This document shows positions 28,436 to 37,458 of a DNA stretch of 64,000 nucleotides, one piece after another. The notes under the pieces are model-generated. The model searched no databases. It was not told where the DNA came from and saw only the letters and a program-made list of their open reading frames with translations. The stretch is from Flavobacterium sp. J372 (lineage in GTDB: Bacteria; Bacteroidota; Bacteroidia; Flavobacteriales; Flavobacteriaceae): contig NZ_JAJOMZ010000004.1 in NCBI RefSeq assembly GCF_024699965.1, forward strand, positions 1,672,001 through 1,736,000, written 5' to 3'. The stretch's first letter is position 1. Each line of letters begins with the position of its first letter. The position numbers were made by a program, and so were the translations under genes.

Positions 28436-29239
28436 ATGAACAAAGTAGTGCTTATTACAGGCGGCTCATCAGGTATTGGTAAAGCCATAGGTGAATATCT
28501 TTCAGCAAAAGGTTTTACGGTATACGGTACCAGCCGCAACCCTGAAAATTACAGCAACAGCAAATTCCCGCTCGTGGCTTTAGATGTCAGGGATCCGCAG
28601 CAAGTCGCTTTAGCCATTGGTCATGTCATTGAAAAAGAAGGCAGGATTGATGTATTGGTAAACAACGCAGGCGTGGGCATTACAGGCCCGCTTGAGGAGA
28701 TCCCTGCATCAGAAATAAAGAACAATTTCGAAACCAACCTTTTCGGGCCGATTGAAACCATGAAAGCCGCGCTTCCGCAGATGAGAAAGCAGGGCAGCGG
28801 GCTTATCATCAACATAACATCTATTGCCGGTTACATGGGGCTGCCGTACCGTAGCGTGTACTCTGCTTCAAAAGGAGCGTTGGAACTTATCACTGAAGGT
28901 TTACGCATGGAGGTGAAGCAATTCGGCATACATATCACCAACATTGCACCGGGCGATTTTGCAACCAATATTGCCGCCGGGCGTTACCACGCGCCGCTAG
29001 TAAAGGGTTCAGCTTATGAAAAGGCATACAGCAGTACGCTCGAAACGATGAATACGCACGTGGACAGCGGCAGCAACCCGCAGCAAATGGCTGAAGCGGT
29101 ATATAAAGTTATACAAAACCCAAATCCAAAAGTGCATTATAAAGTCGGCGCGTTTTTGCAAAAATTCTCAATTGTACTAAAGCGGGCGTTACCTGATAAA
29201 ATGTATGAAAAGATGCTCATGAACCATTATAAATTGTAG
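28436..29239 (+). CDS. short-chain dehydrogenase/reductase
   Basis: This encodes a 267-residue classical SDR. The nucleotide-binding motif is ITGGSSGIGKAIGEYL (TGxxxGxG, residues ~7-15), then NNAG (76-79), and the catalytic triad Ser129, Tyr142 and Lys146 (YSASK). The substrate is unknown. The C-terminus is longer than the core fold and hydrophobic/basic (VGAFLQKFSIVLKRALPDK). A TACTTTTG box (28424-28431) sits 4 nt before the ATG, implying an almost leaderless message. Confidence 0.88.
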   Translation: MNKVVLITGGSSGIGKAIGEYLSAKGFTVYGTSRNPENYSNSKFPLVALDVRDPQQVALAIGHVIEKEGRIDVLVNNAGVGITGPLEEIPASEIKNNFETNLFGPIETMKAALPQMRKQGSGLIINITSIAGYMGLPYRSVYSASKGALELITEGLRMEVKQFGIHITNIAPGDFATNIAAGRYHAPLVKGSAYEKAYSSTLETMNTHVDSGSNPQQMAEAVYKVIQNPNPKVHYKVGAFLQKFSIVLKRALPDKMYEKMLMNHYKL

Positions 29240-29280
29240 TTTTGCGCAAAATTCTGAACACAACTTAATAACATATACAC

Positions 29281-29937
29281 ATGAAATTTTTTATTGATAC
29301 AGCAAATCTTGCCCAGATTAAAGAAGCCCAGGAACTTGGCGTACTTGATGGCGTAACAACCAACCCGTCGCTTATGGCTAAAGAGAGTATTACAGGCAAG
29401 AACAACATCCTGAAGCATTATGTTGACATCTGCAACATTGTAGAAGGTGACGTAAGCGCTGAGGTGAACGCCGTTGACCTTGAGGGCATGATTCGCGAGG
29501 GCGAGGAGCTTGCCGACCTGCACGAGCAGATTGTGGTAAAGCTGCCAATGACAAAAGAAGGCGTAAAGGCTTGCAAATACTTTACCGATAAAGGAATTAA
29601 AACCAATGTAACACTTGTATTTTCGGCAGGGCAGGCGTTGCTTGCCGCTAAAGCTGGCGCTACCTATGTATCACCATTCATAGGCCGTCTCGATGATGTA
29701 TCTACCGATGGCCTTAACCTTATACAGGAGATACGAGAGATATATGACAATTACGGTTTTGAGACCGAAATTCTTGCAGCATCGGTACGCCACACTATGC
29801 ATATTGTAAATTGTGCCAAGATAGGCGCTGATATTATGACCGGGCCGCTTTCAGCTATCACAGGCCTGCTTAAGCACCCGCTTACCGACCTGGGCCTTGC
29901 GCAGTTCCTGGCTGATTATGAGAAAGGTAACAAGTAA
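29281..29937 (+). CDS. fsa: fructose-6-phosphate aldolase / transaldolase-like (TalC/FSA)
   Basis: This encodes a 218-residue short transaldolase-family enzyme. The Schiff-base lysine is Lys87 in [11 protein letters not shown]; other marks are [15 protein letters not shown] and DGVTTNPSL at the front and FIGRLDDVS in the middle. It acts on fructose-6-phosphate or in the non-oxidative pentose phosphate route; FSA and short transaldolase cannot be separated with certainty from sequence alone. A terminator follows at 29959. Confidence 0.9.
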   Translation: MKFFIDTANLAQIKEAQELGVLDGVTTNPSLMAKESITGKNNILKHYVDICNIVEGDVSAEVNAVDLEGMIREGEELADLHEQIVVKLPMTKEGVKACKYFTDKGIKTNVTLVFSAGQALLAAKAGATYVSPFIGRLDDVSTDGLNLIQEIREIYDNYGFETEILAASVRHTMHIVNCAKIGADIMTGPLSAITGLLKHPLTDLGLAQFLADYEKGNK

Positions 29938-29958
29938 TTGTTCCATAAGATATATTTG

Positions 29959-29984
29959 AGCTGGGCAGTTGTCCGGCTTTTTTT
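29959..29984 (+). terminator. terminator after fsa
   Basis: AGCTGGGCA pairs with TGTCCGGCT (two G-T wobbles, tight loop) and runs into seven T, 21 nt past the fsa stop and at the end of the convergent ClC gene. Confidence 0.65.
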
Positions 29985-31803
29985 ATTCAATTACCATATT
30001 GCGCAGCGTTTTACGGTAAGCCTCAAGCACATCGCATTTATGTAATATGCCATAAAATCGCTTATCACGCACCACAGGCAGGTACTGAGCGCCTGATGCT
30101 TCAAATTTATCCATGATGTCTTCCAGCGGTTCTTCAATGGCAACGGTTTGTGCAGGCTGGTGCATTATTTCTTCAAGTGTGCTGTATTTTACCTTGAAGG
30201 AACTGAAAACAATATGCCGGGCCGACTCAAAATCTACTATCCCCACGAGCCTCCCGCGGTCATCTGTAACCGGGAAAACCTGCTGTTTGGTATCAGTCAG
30301 CAGCCTCACGAGGTCTTCCGGCTTATCAGTTGGCTTAATCGTCTGCAGGTTGGTCTCTATAATATCCAAAAGGTCGATACTGTGCAGAATGTTTTTGTCT
30401 TTGTCGGTCGTGAAAACATCACCCCTGTCGGCCAGGTGCTTCACATCCATGCTATAATTCTCAAATTGTTTAGATACGGCAAAACTTATTGACGATACAA
30501 TCATAAGCGGTACCATAAGGTTATACCCGCCCGTTATTTCGCCGATAAGGAAGATAGCTGTAAGCGGCGCATGAAAAAGTCCGCTCAGTATTCCTGCCAT
30601 GCCCACGATGGTAAAGTTACCTACAGGAATGTCTTTATCGAGTCCGCTCAAAGCTATAAGTTTCGCTACGAAAAAGCCTAGGTAAGACCCTACAAAAAGT
30701 GATGGCGCAAAGTTGCCGCCGTTACCGCCCGATGCCAGTGTAAGCCCGGTTGCAAAAGCTTTAATCATCATAGTGGCGCCTACAAACAGCAGCACTACCC
30801 AGCCATTTTCGCGGAACTGCTCCAGCAGTGTATTATCTAGCAATGTTGAGGCATTCCCGTTAGAGAGTACTTTTATACTTTCATAACCTTCACCAAACAG
30901 CGTTGGGAACAGGAATATCAGCAGCGCCAGCGGTATAGCCCCGTACAATGCTTTGCGGTAGCCTTTTGATTTAAGGTTTTTAAAATGCTCTTCAACTTTG
31001 CGGAATTTACGCGCATGGTATACCGAAACAAGCCCCGCAAGAATACCCAGGGCAATATAATACACTACATTGCCGTACTCGAAGGATTGCTGCTGCTTAA
31101 ATGACAGCAAAACCTCTTCACCAAGCACCACGCCAGAAACAAGAGCGCCCGTTGCCGCCGATATCATGATGGGGATAAACGCGGTGATGGTAACATCGGT
31201 CAGTACAACTTCAATGGCAAACAATACTCCCGCAATAGGCGCGTTGAATGCTGCACCAATACCCGCCGCTACGCCGCAGGCCAGCATCAGTATACGGTCT
31301 TTTTGGGAAAGCTTGTATTTCTGCGCGAAGTTAGACCCGAATGCTGCTCCCGTTATAGTTATGGGAGACTCAAGTCCCGCCGAACCACCCATACCCACGG
31401 TAAGTGAGCTTGTGATTATTTGTGAATACATCTGCTTTACAGGCATAATGCCGCCTCGTTTTGCCACAGCATAGAGTATACGCGAGCTGCCTTTTTCAAT
31501 TTTTCCGTCAAGCACACGTTTCACCACAAGCACGGTAAGTAAAATACCCGCAATAGGCAGTATACTGTTTACATAAGGTAACTTTAAAAGTGTGCTTATA
31601 TAATTGGCAAACAGGAAAACATAGTGCGCAAAAGATTTAAGTACAATCACGGCAAATGCCGTAGATATGGCCACCAATACACACGATAGGTAGATGAAAT
31701 GCCTTTCCGACAGCAGGCTTTTCAGCAGGAATAGCATTGACTCGAGCCTGCGGAAATTGTTCCTGAAGAATAAACGGATACGCGCTGTAAAGCGATTGGG
31801 CAT
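29983..31803 (-). CDS. ClC-family chloride channel/antiporter with CBS domains
   Basis: This encodes a 606-residue membrane protein with the ClC fold (residues ~30-450) followed by two CBS domains (~465-600). Recognisable ClC segments are GGSAGLESPITITGAAFGS, where Glu145 is the outer gating glutamate, GIGAAFNAPIAGVLFAIE, and GGNGGNFAPSLFVGSYLG. By eye-alignment to E. coli ClC, the inner proton-transfer glutamate (E203) falls on Val199. The first selectivity loop reads KGSSRI rather than GSGIP. This may mean channel-like chloride flow rather than proton exchange, which is inference. The CBS pair suggests control by nucleotides. Confidence 0.9.
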   Translation of the reverse strand: MPNRFTARIRLFFRNNFRRLESMLFLLKSLLSERHFIYLSCVLVAISTAFAVIVLKSFAHYVFLFANYISTLLKLPYVNSILPIAGILLTVLVVKRVLDGKIEKGSSRILYAVAKRGGIMPVKQMYSQIITSSLTVGMGGSAGLESPITITGAAFGSNFAQKYKLSQKDRILMLACGVAAGIGAAFNAPIAGVLFAIEVVLTDVTITAFIPIMISAATGALVSGVVLGEEVLLSFKQQQSFEYGNVVYYIALGILAGLVSVYHARKFRKVEEHFKNLKSKGYRKALYGAIPLALLIFLFPTLFGEGYESIKVLSNGNASTLLDNTLLEQFRENGWVVLLFVGATMMIKAFATGLTLASGGNGGNFAPSLFVGSYLGFFVAKLIALSGLDKDIPVGNFTIVGMAGILSGLFHAPLTAIFLIGEITGGYNLMVPLMIVSSISFAVSKQFENYSMDVKHLADRGDVFTTDKDKNILHSIDLLDIIETNLQTIKPTDKPEDLVRLLTDTKQQVFPVTDDRGRLVGIVDFESARHIVFSSFKVKYSTLEEIMHQPAQTVAIEEPLEDIMDKFEASGAQYLPVVRDKRFYGILHKCDVLEAYRKTLRNMVIE

Positions 31804-31879
31804 TTTGTATTGGTGATTTAAAAATGAAATGCTAATTTACTTCAAGATAAAAACCCTCGCAAATAAACACGTTGCCTAT

Positions 31880-32463
31880 TTACATTTCCCCAAGCTTTTC
31901 TTTCGCGAAAGCCTGCAGCGCCTCAAAGAAAATTGTAAATTCTTCTTCAAATTCAGCATAAAACTCCCGCAGCTCGTTTACAGAACGCCCCATGCCTGAT
32001 TTATTCTTGGTACGGTTGTCCATCTGTACCAATATTCGCGAAATGCCTTCAACGCTTTGGTAGCTCGTGAGCCAGTCGTGCTCAATCATATAGGGTATTA
32101 TACCTTTTGTACGCTCGGTAAGTATGCCATAGTTGGTATGTAATGAACGGTAAAAATCCTGCGCGAAATCAGCCAGAGGCTTTTGGTGGTAACTTTGCCA
32201 GTTCTTCGCCAGGAAATGGTCATAAAAAATATCAACTATTACACCCGCATAGTGGTGATAGTTAGGGTGCAGGCGTTTTGTACTTTGGCGGAAAACCGGG
32301 TGCGCATCAGTAAAGCTGTCGATAGCGCGGTGCAGCAATATTCCTTTTTTACAAGAGGCGGGAACTCTTCCGGCTTGTGCCCATGTATGGTATCGCCCAT
32401 AAAGTTGCCGATCTTCACCAGTTCATCATCGCCGGAAAGGTATATATGCGCTAAGAAATTCAT
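31880..32463 (-). CDS. acpH: acyl carrier protein phosphodiesterase-like (DUF479), frameshifted
   Basis: This is a ~194-residue HD-type protein of the AcpH family, which removes the 4'-phosphopantetheine group from acyl carrier protein. The first frame gives MNFLAHIYLSGDDELVKIGNFMGD up to PPLVKK. The second continues GILLHRAIDSFTDAHPVFRQS and ends at 31880. One A restored to a coding-strand A6 run (T6 at 32345-32350) joins them as LVKKGILLHRAID, as the family expects. HYAGVIVDIFYDHFLAKNW carries the Asp/His metal ligands. It is divergent from glmM. Confidence 0.86.
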
Positions 32464-32543
32464 AACCCTAAAATAGCTATTAGTTTTAACATGATGAAAT
32501 GTAAAATATTATATTTGTTGCAACCAAAAACATTGAGTAACTA

Positions 32544-33932
32544 ATGACACTAATCAAATCTATTTCAGGCATCAGGGGCACCATTGGCGGCAAGCCGGGT
32601 GACAACCTTACGCCGGTTGATGCCGTAAAATTTGCCTCGGCTTACGGTACATGGCTTAAAGGCTATGCCAACAAAGAAAAACTTACCGTGGTGATAGGGC
32701 GCGATGCGCGTATCTCCGGGCCTATGATACACAACCTTGTAGTGAACACGCTTATAGGTCTTGGCATTGATGTGGTAGATCTTGGCCTTTCTACAACCCC
32801 TACGGTTGAGGTGGCCGTGCCACTTGAGCAGGCTGATGGTGGCATCATCCTCACCGCAAGCCATAACCCAAAGCAATGGAATGCGCTAAAACTGTTGAAC
32901 GAAAAGGGCGAATTCCTGAGTGGGGCAGAGGGTGCAAAAATTCTGGAGATAGCTGAAAAGGAAGCGTTTAATTTTGCCGATGTGGACAGCCTGGGCGAAG
33001 TGACATCAAACGACGCATTTATGGATATACATATTGACGAGGTGTTGGAGCTTCCGCTTGTTGATGCCGACCTCGTGAAGAAAGCAGGCTTTAAAGTGGT
33101 GGTTGACGGTGTGAACTCTTCGGGCGGCATCATCATCCCGAAACTTCTGGAACAGATGGGCGTTGAGGTAGTGAAACTGTACTGCGAACCAAACGGCCAT
33201 TTCCCGCATAACCCCGAGCCGCTAAAGGAACACCTGGGCGATATCTGCGAACTCGTAGTGAAAGAAAAGGCACATTTTGGCATTGTTGTTGACCCGGATG
33301 TTGACAGGCTGGCTTTCATAAGCGATGACGGCGAAATGTTTGGTGAAGAATATACGCTGGTGGCAGTGGCTGACTATGTATTGAGCAAAACGCCGGGCAA
33401 TACGGTGAGCAATATGTCGTCTTCGCGTGCACTTCGCGATATTACCCAAAAGCACGGCGGCAGCTACCAGGCCAGTGCGGTGGGCGAGGTAAATGTGGTG
33501 GAACTTATGAAGAAGACTAACGCAATTATTGGCGGCGAAGGCAACGGCGGCATTATTTACCCTGAGCTGCACTACGGGCGCGACTCACTTGTAGGCGTGG
33601 CGCTGTTCTTAACCTACCTTGCCGGGCAAAACATGACGGTGAGCCAGCTGCGTGCATCTTACCCGCAATATTACATGAGCAAAAACAAGATTGAGCTTAC
33701 CCCGCAGATTGATGTTGACGCGATACTTGAAGGGATGGCCGATAAATATAAAAATGAAGAAATCTCGACTATTGACGGCGTAAAAATTGACTTTGCCGAA
33801 GAGTGGGTGCACCTGCGCAAGTCGAACACCGAGCCTATCATCCGTATATATACCGAGGCGCAGACCCAGGAAAAAGCCGATGCGCTTGCGGTACGCATTA
33901 TTGATGAAATAAAAGCCGTGGCAGGAATTTAG
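32544..33932 (+). CDS. glmM: phosphoglucosamine mutase
   Basis: This encodes a 462-residue alpha-D-phosphohexomutase that makes glucosamine-1-phosphate for UDP-GlcNAc. Marks: SISGIRGTIGG at the front, VVIGRDARISG, the phosphoserine loop ILTASHNPKQWNALK with Ser106, the metal loop DPDVDRLAF (~residues 253-261), GEGNGGIIYPELHYGRDSL, and the phosphate-binding LRKSNTEPIIRIYTEA near the end. Flavobacterial GlmM has this slightly long form. A TATATTTG box lies at 32510-32517, 27 nt before the ATG. Confidence 0.93.
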   Translation: MTLIKSISGIRGTIGGKPGDNLTPVDAVKFASAYGTWLKGYANKEKLTVVIGRDARISGPMIHNLVVNTLIGLGIDVVDLGLSTTPTVEVAVPLEQADGGIILTASHNPKQWNALKLLNEKGEFLSGAEGAKILEIAEKEAFNFADVDSLGEVTSNDAFMDIHIDEVLELPLVDADLVKKAGFKVVVDGVNSSGGIIIPKLLEQMGVEVVKLYCEPNGHFPHNPEPLKEHLGDICELVVKEKAHFGIVVDPDVDRLAFISDDGEMFGEEYTLVAVADYVLSKTPGNTVSNMSSSRALRDITQKHGGSYQASAVGEVNVVELMKKTNAIIGGEGNGGIIYPELHYGRDSLVGVALFLTYLAGQNMTVSQLRASYPQYYMSKNKIELTPQIDVDAILEGMADKYKNEEISTIDGVKIDFAEEWVHLRKSNTEPIIRIYTEAQTQEKADALAVRIIDEIKAVAGI

Positions 33933-33942
33933 TTTCAGTTGA

Positions 33943-33963
33943 AGTCACAGTCACAGTCACAGT
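33943..33963. repeat. short AGTCAC tandem repeat
   Basis: AGTCAC is present three times in a row plus AGT, just past the glmM stop and before its terminator. No function is seen. Confidence 0.8.
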
Positions 33964-33968
33964 TTAGA

Positions 33969-33999
33969 ATGTCCGGTTGCTTCAGGCCGGGCATTTTTT
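33969..33999 (+). terminator. terminator after glmM
   Basis: ATGTCCGG pairs with CCGGGCAT (one wobble) over a 10-nt loop and is followed by six T. It lies 37 nt past the glmM stop. Confidence 0.8.
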
Positions 34000-34302
34000 A
34001 TTTGAGATCAATTAGTCAAACATCGAACGAACAATAAGCCGCAAGTTTATGATTATTTTCTAATAAATGAAAATAATTTTAAAAAATAAATTTTTGAATG
34101 CATGTTAAGAGGTTGTTAATGGCTACCCTTTGATAAATTTGAAAGTACAGATTAATTGAAAGTATTGCCTTACAGATTTGAGTTGTTTAAGATAAATTTA
34201 AGAAAAACACTTTTTCGTGTTAATAGATGTTAACCTCCTGCATTATTCTTACAGATTCGAAACCTCTATCTTTGTAACTTTGCAACTCTGCAATTTCTAA
34301 AA
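34000..34302. other. AT-rich spacer before rlmH
   Basis: About 300 bp without a gene. It holds an AT-rich dyad (ATTATTTTC / GAAAATAAT, ~34052-34077) and two TAnnTTTG boxes (TATCTTTG and TAACTTTG, ~34267-34285) shortly before rlmH, either of which could be its -7 element. I see nothing else. Confidence 0.5.
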
Positions 34303-34775
34303 ATGAATATAAAACTCCTCGCCATTGGTAAAACTGACAATAAAGCATTGCAATCAATGATTGACGATTATATGAAAAGACTGTCGTTTTACGTTCGGTT
34401 TGAAATGATGGAATTGCCTGATATTAAGAACGTTAAGAGCTTAAGCGAAAGTCAGCAAAAGGATAAAGAGGGTGAGCTGATTTTGTCGAAACTTACGCCG
34501 ACCGACCAGCTGATTTTACTTGATGAAAACGGCAAAAATTTCAGCAGTGTAGGCTTCTCGCAAGAGTTGCAAAAAAGATGAACAGCGGCGTTAAAACACT
34601 GGTGTTTGTGATAGGCGGGCCGTACGGTTTCAGCGATGCTGTCTACTCAAAAGCCCAAGGCAAAATTTCACTTTCTGCCATGACATTTTCCCACCAGATG
34701 GTCCGCTTGTTTTTTATCGAGCAGGTGTACCGTGCTTTTACAATTTTAAAAGGCGAGCCTTATCATCATCAATAG
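34303..34775 (+). CDS. rlmH: 23S rRNA (pseudouridine1915-N3)-methyltransferase RlmH (frameshifted)
   Basis: This is a SPOUT-class methyltransferase of ~157 residues that methylates pseudouridine 1915 in helix 69 of 23S rRNA. The first frame, MNIKLLAIGKTDNKALQSMI to GFSQELQKR, stops early. The second begins MNSGVKTLVFVIGGPYGFSD and ends with LSAMTFSHQMVRLFFIEQVYRAF, the trefoil-knot SAM site. Restoring one A to the A6 run at 34571-34576 gives QELQKKMNSGVKTLVFV in a single frame of family length. The gene is nearly universal, so an indel error is the likely cause. Confidence 0.93.
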
Positions 34776-34792
34776 GTTAGGCCCTAGTTCTC

Positions 34793-34868
34793 AGCCACAA
34801 GCCACAAGCTGTTAGCTACCACATTTTAGATGCGAGTGAAGTTTGCTTTTGGCTAGTGGCTTTTGGCT
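34793..34868. repeat. imperfect inverted repeat between rlmH and folP
   Basis: AGCCACAAGCCACAAGC (34793-34809) is nearly complementary to GCTTTTGGCTAGTGGCTTTTGGCT (34845-34868). The right arm overlaps the last codons of folP and supplies its C-terminal LAKSH. It may terminate transcription between the two convergent genes. Confidence 0.6.
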
Positions 34869-35683
34869 AAATTCTTTAGAATGCTAACGCTTTCTTTCGC
34901 TTCCCTCACATCATGAACCCTTAATATTTTCGCGCTTTTTGAGAGAGCTATGGTATTTAAAACCGTAGTGCCATTCAGCGCTTCCTTAGGGCTGGTTTCC
35001 AGTAGTTTATATATCATCGACTTTCTTGAAATTCCGGCCAGGAGCGGCAGCCCCGTTATGCTGAACAGCTCCAGGTTTTGCATTACGAAATAGTTCTGTT
35101 CCAGCGTTTTGGCGAACCCAAACCCCGGGTCGATTATGATATCATTTATACCTGCTGCCCTGGCGGCCTCAATCCGCTGGCTGAAGTAAAAAAGCATCTC
35201 TTTAATTATATCATTGTACTGAGTTAACTTACTCATTGTCTGAGGTGTACCACGCATGTGCATCATGATGTACGGCACCTTCAACCGGCCAACGGTTGTG
35301 AGCATTTCTGCATCAAGCAGTCCTGCAGATATGTCGTTAATGATTGCCACACCGCTGTTTATGCAGGATTCGGCCACTTTTGCTCTGAAGGTATCTATGG
35401 AAATCATAGTTTCAGGGAAATGTTGCAAAACCAATTCCACCACCGGGATAATGCGCTGCAGTTCTTCATCTTCGCTTACAAAATCTGCGTTGGGCTTACT
35501 TGAATATGCCCCGATATCTATGAAGTCGGCGCCGTCAGCCAGCATCTTTTCCACTTGCGTAAGCAACTGGTCTTCATCACGATACTTTCCACCGTCAAAA
35601 AAAGAGTCAGGCGTACAGTTTAAGATGCCCATTACTTTGGGTTCGTTCAGATCTACCAGCTTTCCTTTACAGTTAATAAACAT
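34853..35683 (-). CDS. folP: dihydropteroate synthase
   Basis: This encodes a 276-residue TIM-barrel enzyme that condenses p-aminobenzoate with the pterin pyrophosphate in folate synthesis. Signatures are VMGILNCTPDSFFDGG (residues ~17-32), FIDIGAYSSKPNAD, ISIDTFRAKVAESC, IINDISAG, DPGFGFAKTLEQN and LAGISRKSMIY. It is divergent from the DUF1599 gene, a stable flavobacterial arrangement. Its last codons overlap an inverted repeat. Confidence 0.95.
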   Translation of the reverse strand: MFINCKGKLVDLNEPKVMGILNCTPDSFFDGGKYRDEDQLLTQVEKMLADGADFIDIGAYSSKPNADFVSEDEELQRIIPVVELVLQHFPETMISIDTFRAKVAESCINSGVAIINDISAGLLDAEMLTTVGRLKVPYIMMHMRGTPQTMSKLTQYNDIIKEMLFYFSQRIEAARAAGINDIIIDPGFGFAKTLEQNYFVMQNLELFSITGLPLLAGISRKSMIYKLLETSPKEALNGTTVLNTIALSKSAKILRVHDVREAKESVSILKNLAKSH

Positions 35684-35767
35684 GTTCAGTTCTTTTTAGC
35701 GATTGCCTTTGTATAGCAGGCTTTTTTGCCTAATTTTGAAAAATTCAATACAAATATACCACTAAAA

Positions 35768-36322
35768 ATGGGTTATAGTCCCGAGACTACTTCTGCTGAA
35801 TATGACAAAGTAATTGCCGTTTGCAGGCAGTTGTTTATCAATAAGATGGCCGATTACGGCAGTGCCTGGCGCATATTAAGGCTGCCCTCACTCACCGACC
35901 AGATTTTCATAAAAGCCCAGCGTATACGCAGCCTTCAGGAAAATGCTGTACGAAAGGTAGATGAAGATGAGACAGGCGAGTTCATCGGTATAATTAACTA
36001 CTCGATAATGGCGCTGATTGCCATAGATTTAGGTGTTGCCGACCAGCCTGACCTTGACGTTGCAGAAGCCACGAGGCTGTATGACGAAAAAGTCAACATC
36101 ACGAAAACGCTAATGGAAAACAAAAACCATGACTATGGCGAGGCATGGCGCGATATGCGGGTGAGTTCGCTTACCGACCTTATTTTGCAGAAGCTCTTAC
36201 GCGTAAAACAAATTGAAGACAATCAAGGCAAAACTCTTGTAAGTGAAGGCATTGACGCCAACTACCAGGATATGATAAACTACTCGGTTTTCGCATTGAT
36301 ATTAATGAAAAAATTCCAATAA
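35768..36322 (+). CDS. DUF1599 protein (two repeats)
   Basis: This encodes a 184-residue helical protein from the ATG at 35768 (MGYSPETTSAEYDKV). Two copies of the DUF1599 motif are visible: KMADYGSAWRILRLPSLTDQ (~32-51) and KNHDYGEAWRDMRVSSLTDL (~119-138). The function is unknown; the conserved D-Y-G-x-A-W and S-L-T-D residues suggest a nucleotide- or metal-binding site. It is followed by the DoxX gene after 3 nt and lies in the conserved folP-tpiA neighbourhood. Confidence 0.88.
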   Translation: MGYSPETTSAEYDKVIAVCRQLFINKMADYGSAWRILRLPSLTDQIFIKAQRIRSLQENAVRKVDEDETGEFIGIINYSIMALIAIDLGVADQPDLDVAEATRLYDEKVNITKTLMENKNHDYGEAWRDMRVSSLTDLILQKLLRVKQIEDNQGKTLVSEGIDANYQDMINYSVFALILMKKFQ

Positions 36323-36325
36323 AAT

Positions 36326-37426
36326 ATGAAGATCCTTACGCAAATATGCCGTGTTCTTGTAGGTGTACTTTTTATAATTTCAGGCCTTATCAAGCTGAAT
36401 GACCCTGTAGGTTTTTCTTTCAAGCTGGAGGAATATTTCAGTGCCAATGTGCTGAACCTTACATTTTTAATTCCGTATGCTTTAGCAATGGCAGTTGCAA
36501 TCGTGATATTTGAAGTATTGCTTGGCGTGATGCTTTTAGTAGGCTTTAAACGCAAATTTACGGTATGGAGCCTGCTTATCATGATAGTGTTCTTTACCTT
36601 CCTTACGCTTTATTCCGCCGTTACGGGTAAGGTTACAGACTGCGGCTGTTTCGGGGATGCGCTGCACTTAACGCCTTGGGAATCATTCACTAAAGACGTT
36701 ATACTGCTGGTGCTGATACTCGTAATTTTCATAAACAGGAGATACATCAAAAAGATATTCAAAAAGCCTGTGGTTTACACCATTGTTGCTGCAGCTTTTG
36801 TATTCTGCTGCTTCCTTGCGTACCATGTACTGAATCACCTGCCAGTTATTGATTTCAGGGCGTATAAAGTTGGAACTGTTATCCGCGAAGGCATGGCAGT
36901 ACCAGAAGGCGCCCCGAAAAGCGAGTATGCTATAACGTTTGTTTACAAAGTAAATGGGGTGGAGAAGGAGTTTACCGACAAGGAGCTTGACAAAATACCT
37001 GCTGATGCGGAATATGTTGACCGTAAAGAAGTTATGATTAAAGAAGGCTATGTACCGCCTATACACGATTTTGTACTGGATTTCAATGGTGAAGACATGA
37101 CAGAGGCCGTGCTTAGCGAGCCTAAAATAATACTTGTGATATCGTATTTTCTTGAAAAAGCTAATGATAAAGGCCTTGCCAAAATACAGAAGTTTGCCGA
37201 CGAAGCTAAAGCCAAAGGCTATAAAGTGATAGGGCTTACAGCAAGTGGCAGCGACGTGATTGAAGCTAAAAAGAAACAGCACGGCATCACTCTTGATTAC
37301 TACACCTGCGACGCTACCACGCTGAAAACCATTGAACGCGCCGATCCAAGCATTGTCGTGCTGCGCAATGGTGTTGTAGCCCAGAAAGCACATTGGAATG
37401 ATTTGGAGTTTTTGCAACTGAAGTAA
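36326..37426 (+). CDS. DoxX/MauE-like membrane protein with thioredoxin-like C-terminus (BT_3928 family)
   Basis: This encodes a 366-residue protein. Residues ~1-135 form four membrane helices of the DoxX/MauE type, with the start RVLVGVLFIISGLIKLNDPVGF and the conserved TDCGCFGDAL cysteine pair. One more helix lies at ~145-165, then a soluble domain (~190-366) with a thioredoxin-like pattern (IILVISYFLEKANDKGLAKI; YKVIGLTASGSD). A redox role in the envelope is likely by family, but not shown. It is in an operon with DUF1599 upstream. Confidence 0.87.
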   Translation: MKILTQICRVLVGVLFIISGLIKLNDPVGFSFKLEEYFSANVLNLTFLIPYALAMAVAIVIFEVLLGVMLLVGFKRKFTVWSLLIMIVFFTFLTLYSAVTGKVTDCGCFGDALHLTPWESFTKDVILLVLILVIFINRRYIKKIFKKPVVYTIVAAAFVFCCFLAYHVLNHLPVIDFRAYKVGTVIREGMAVPEGAPKSEYAITFVYKVNGVEKEFTDKELDKIPADAEYVDRKEVMIKEGYVPPIHDFVLDFNGEDMTEAVLSEPKIILVISYFLEKANDKGLAKIQKFADEAKAKGYKVIGLTASGSDVIEAKKKQHGITLDYYTCDATTLKTIERADPSIVVLRNGVVAQKAHWNDLEFLQLK

Positions 37427-37429
37427 TTT

Positions 37430-37458
37430 GTTTAAGGTTTCAGGTTTAAAGTTTCAGG
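37430..37458. repeat. duplicated GTTTAA(A/G)GTTTCAG phrase
   Basis: GTTTAAGGTTTCAG is followed at once by GTTTAAAGTTTCAG. The same word occurs in reverse complement at 47265-47292, far away and also intergenic. It fills nearly the whole gap between the DoxX gene and the ABC permease gene. Confidence 0.75.

Noticed and set aside
32663..33319. A 218-codon frame on the minus strand
   Set aside because: Antisense to glmM, Ser/Thr-rich shadow with no motif.
35726..35767. A longer N-terminus for the DUF1599 gene
   Set aside because: The upstream start is TTG and the extra 14 residues are not family-like; the ATG at 35768 fits.
36683..37417. A 244-codon frame on the minus strand
   Set aside because: Shadow of the DoxX-family gene; rich in His/Phe/Tyr as antisense frames often are.
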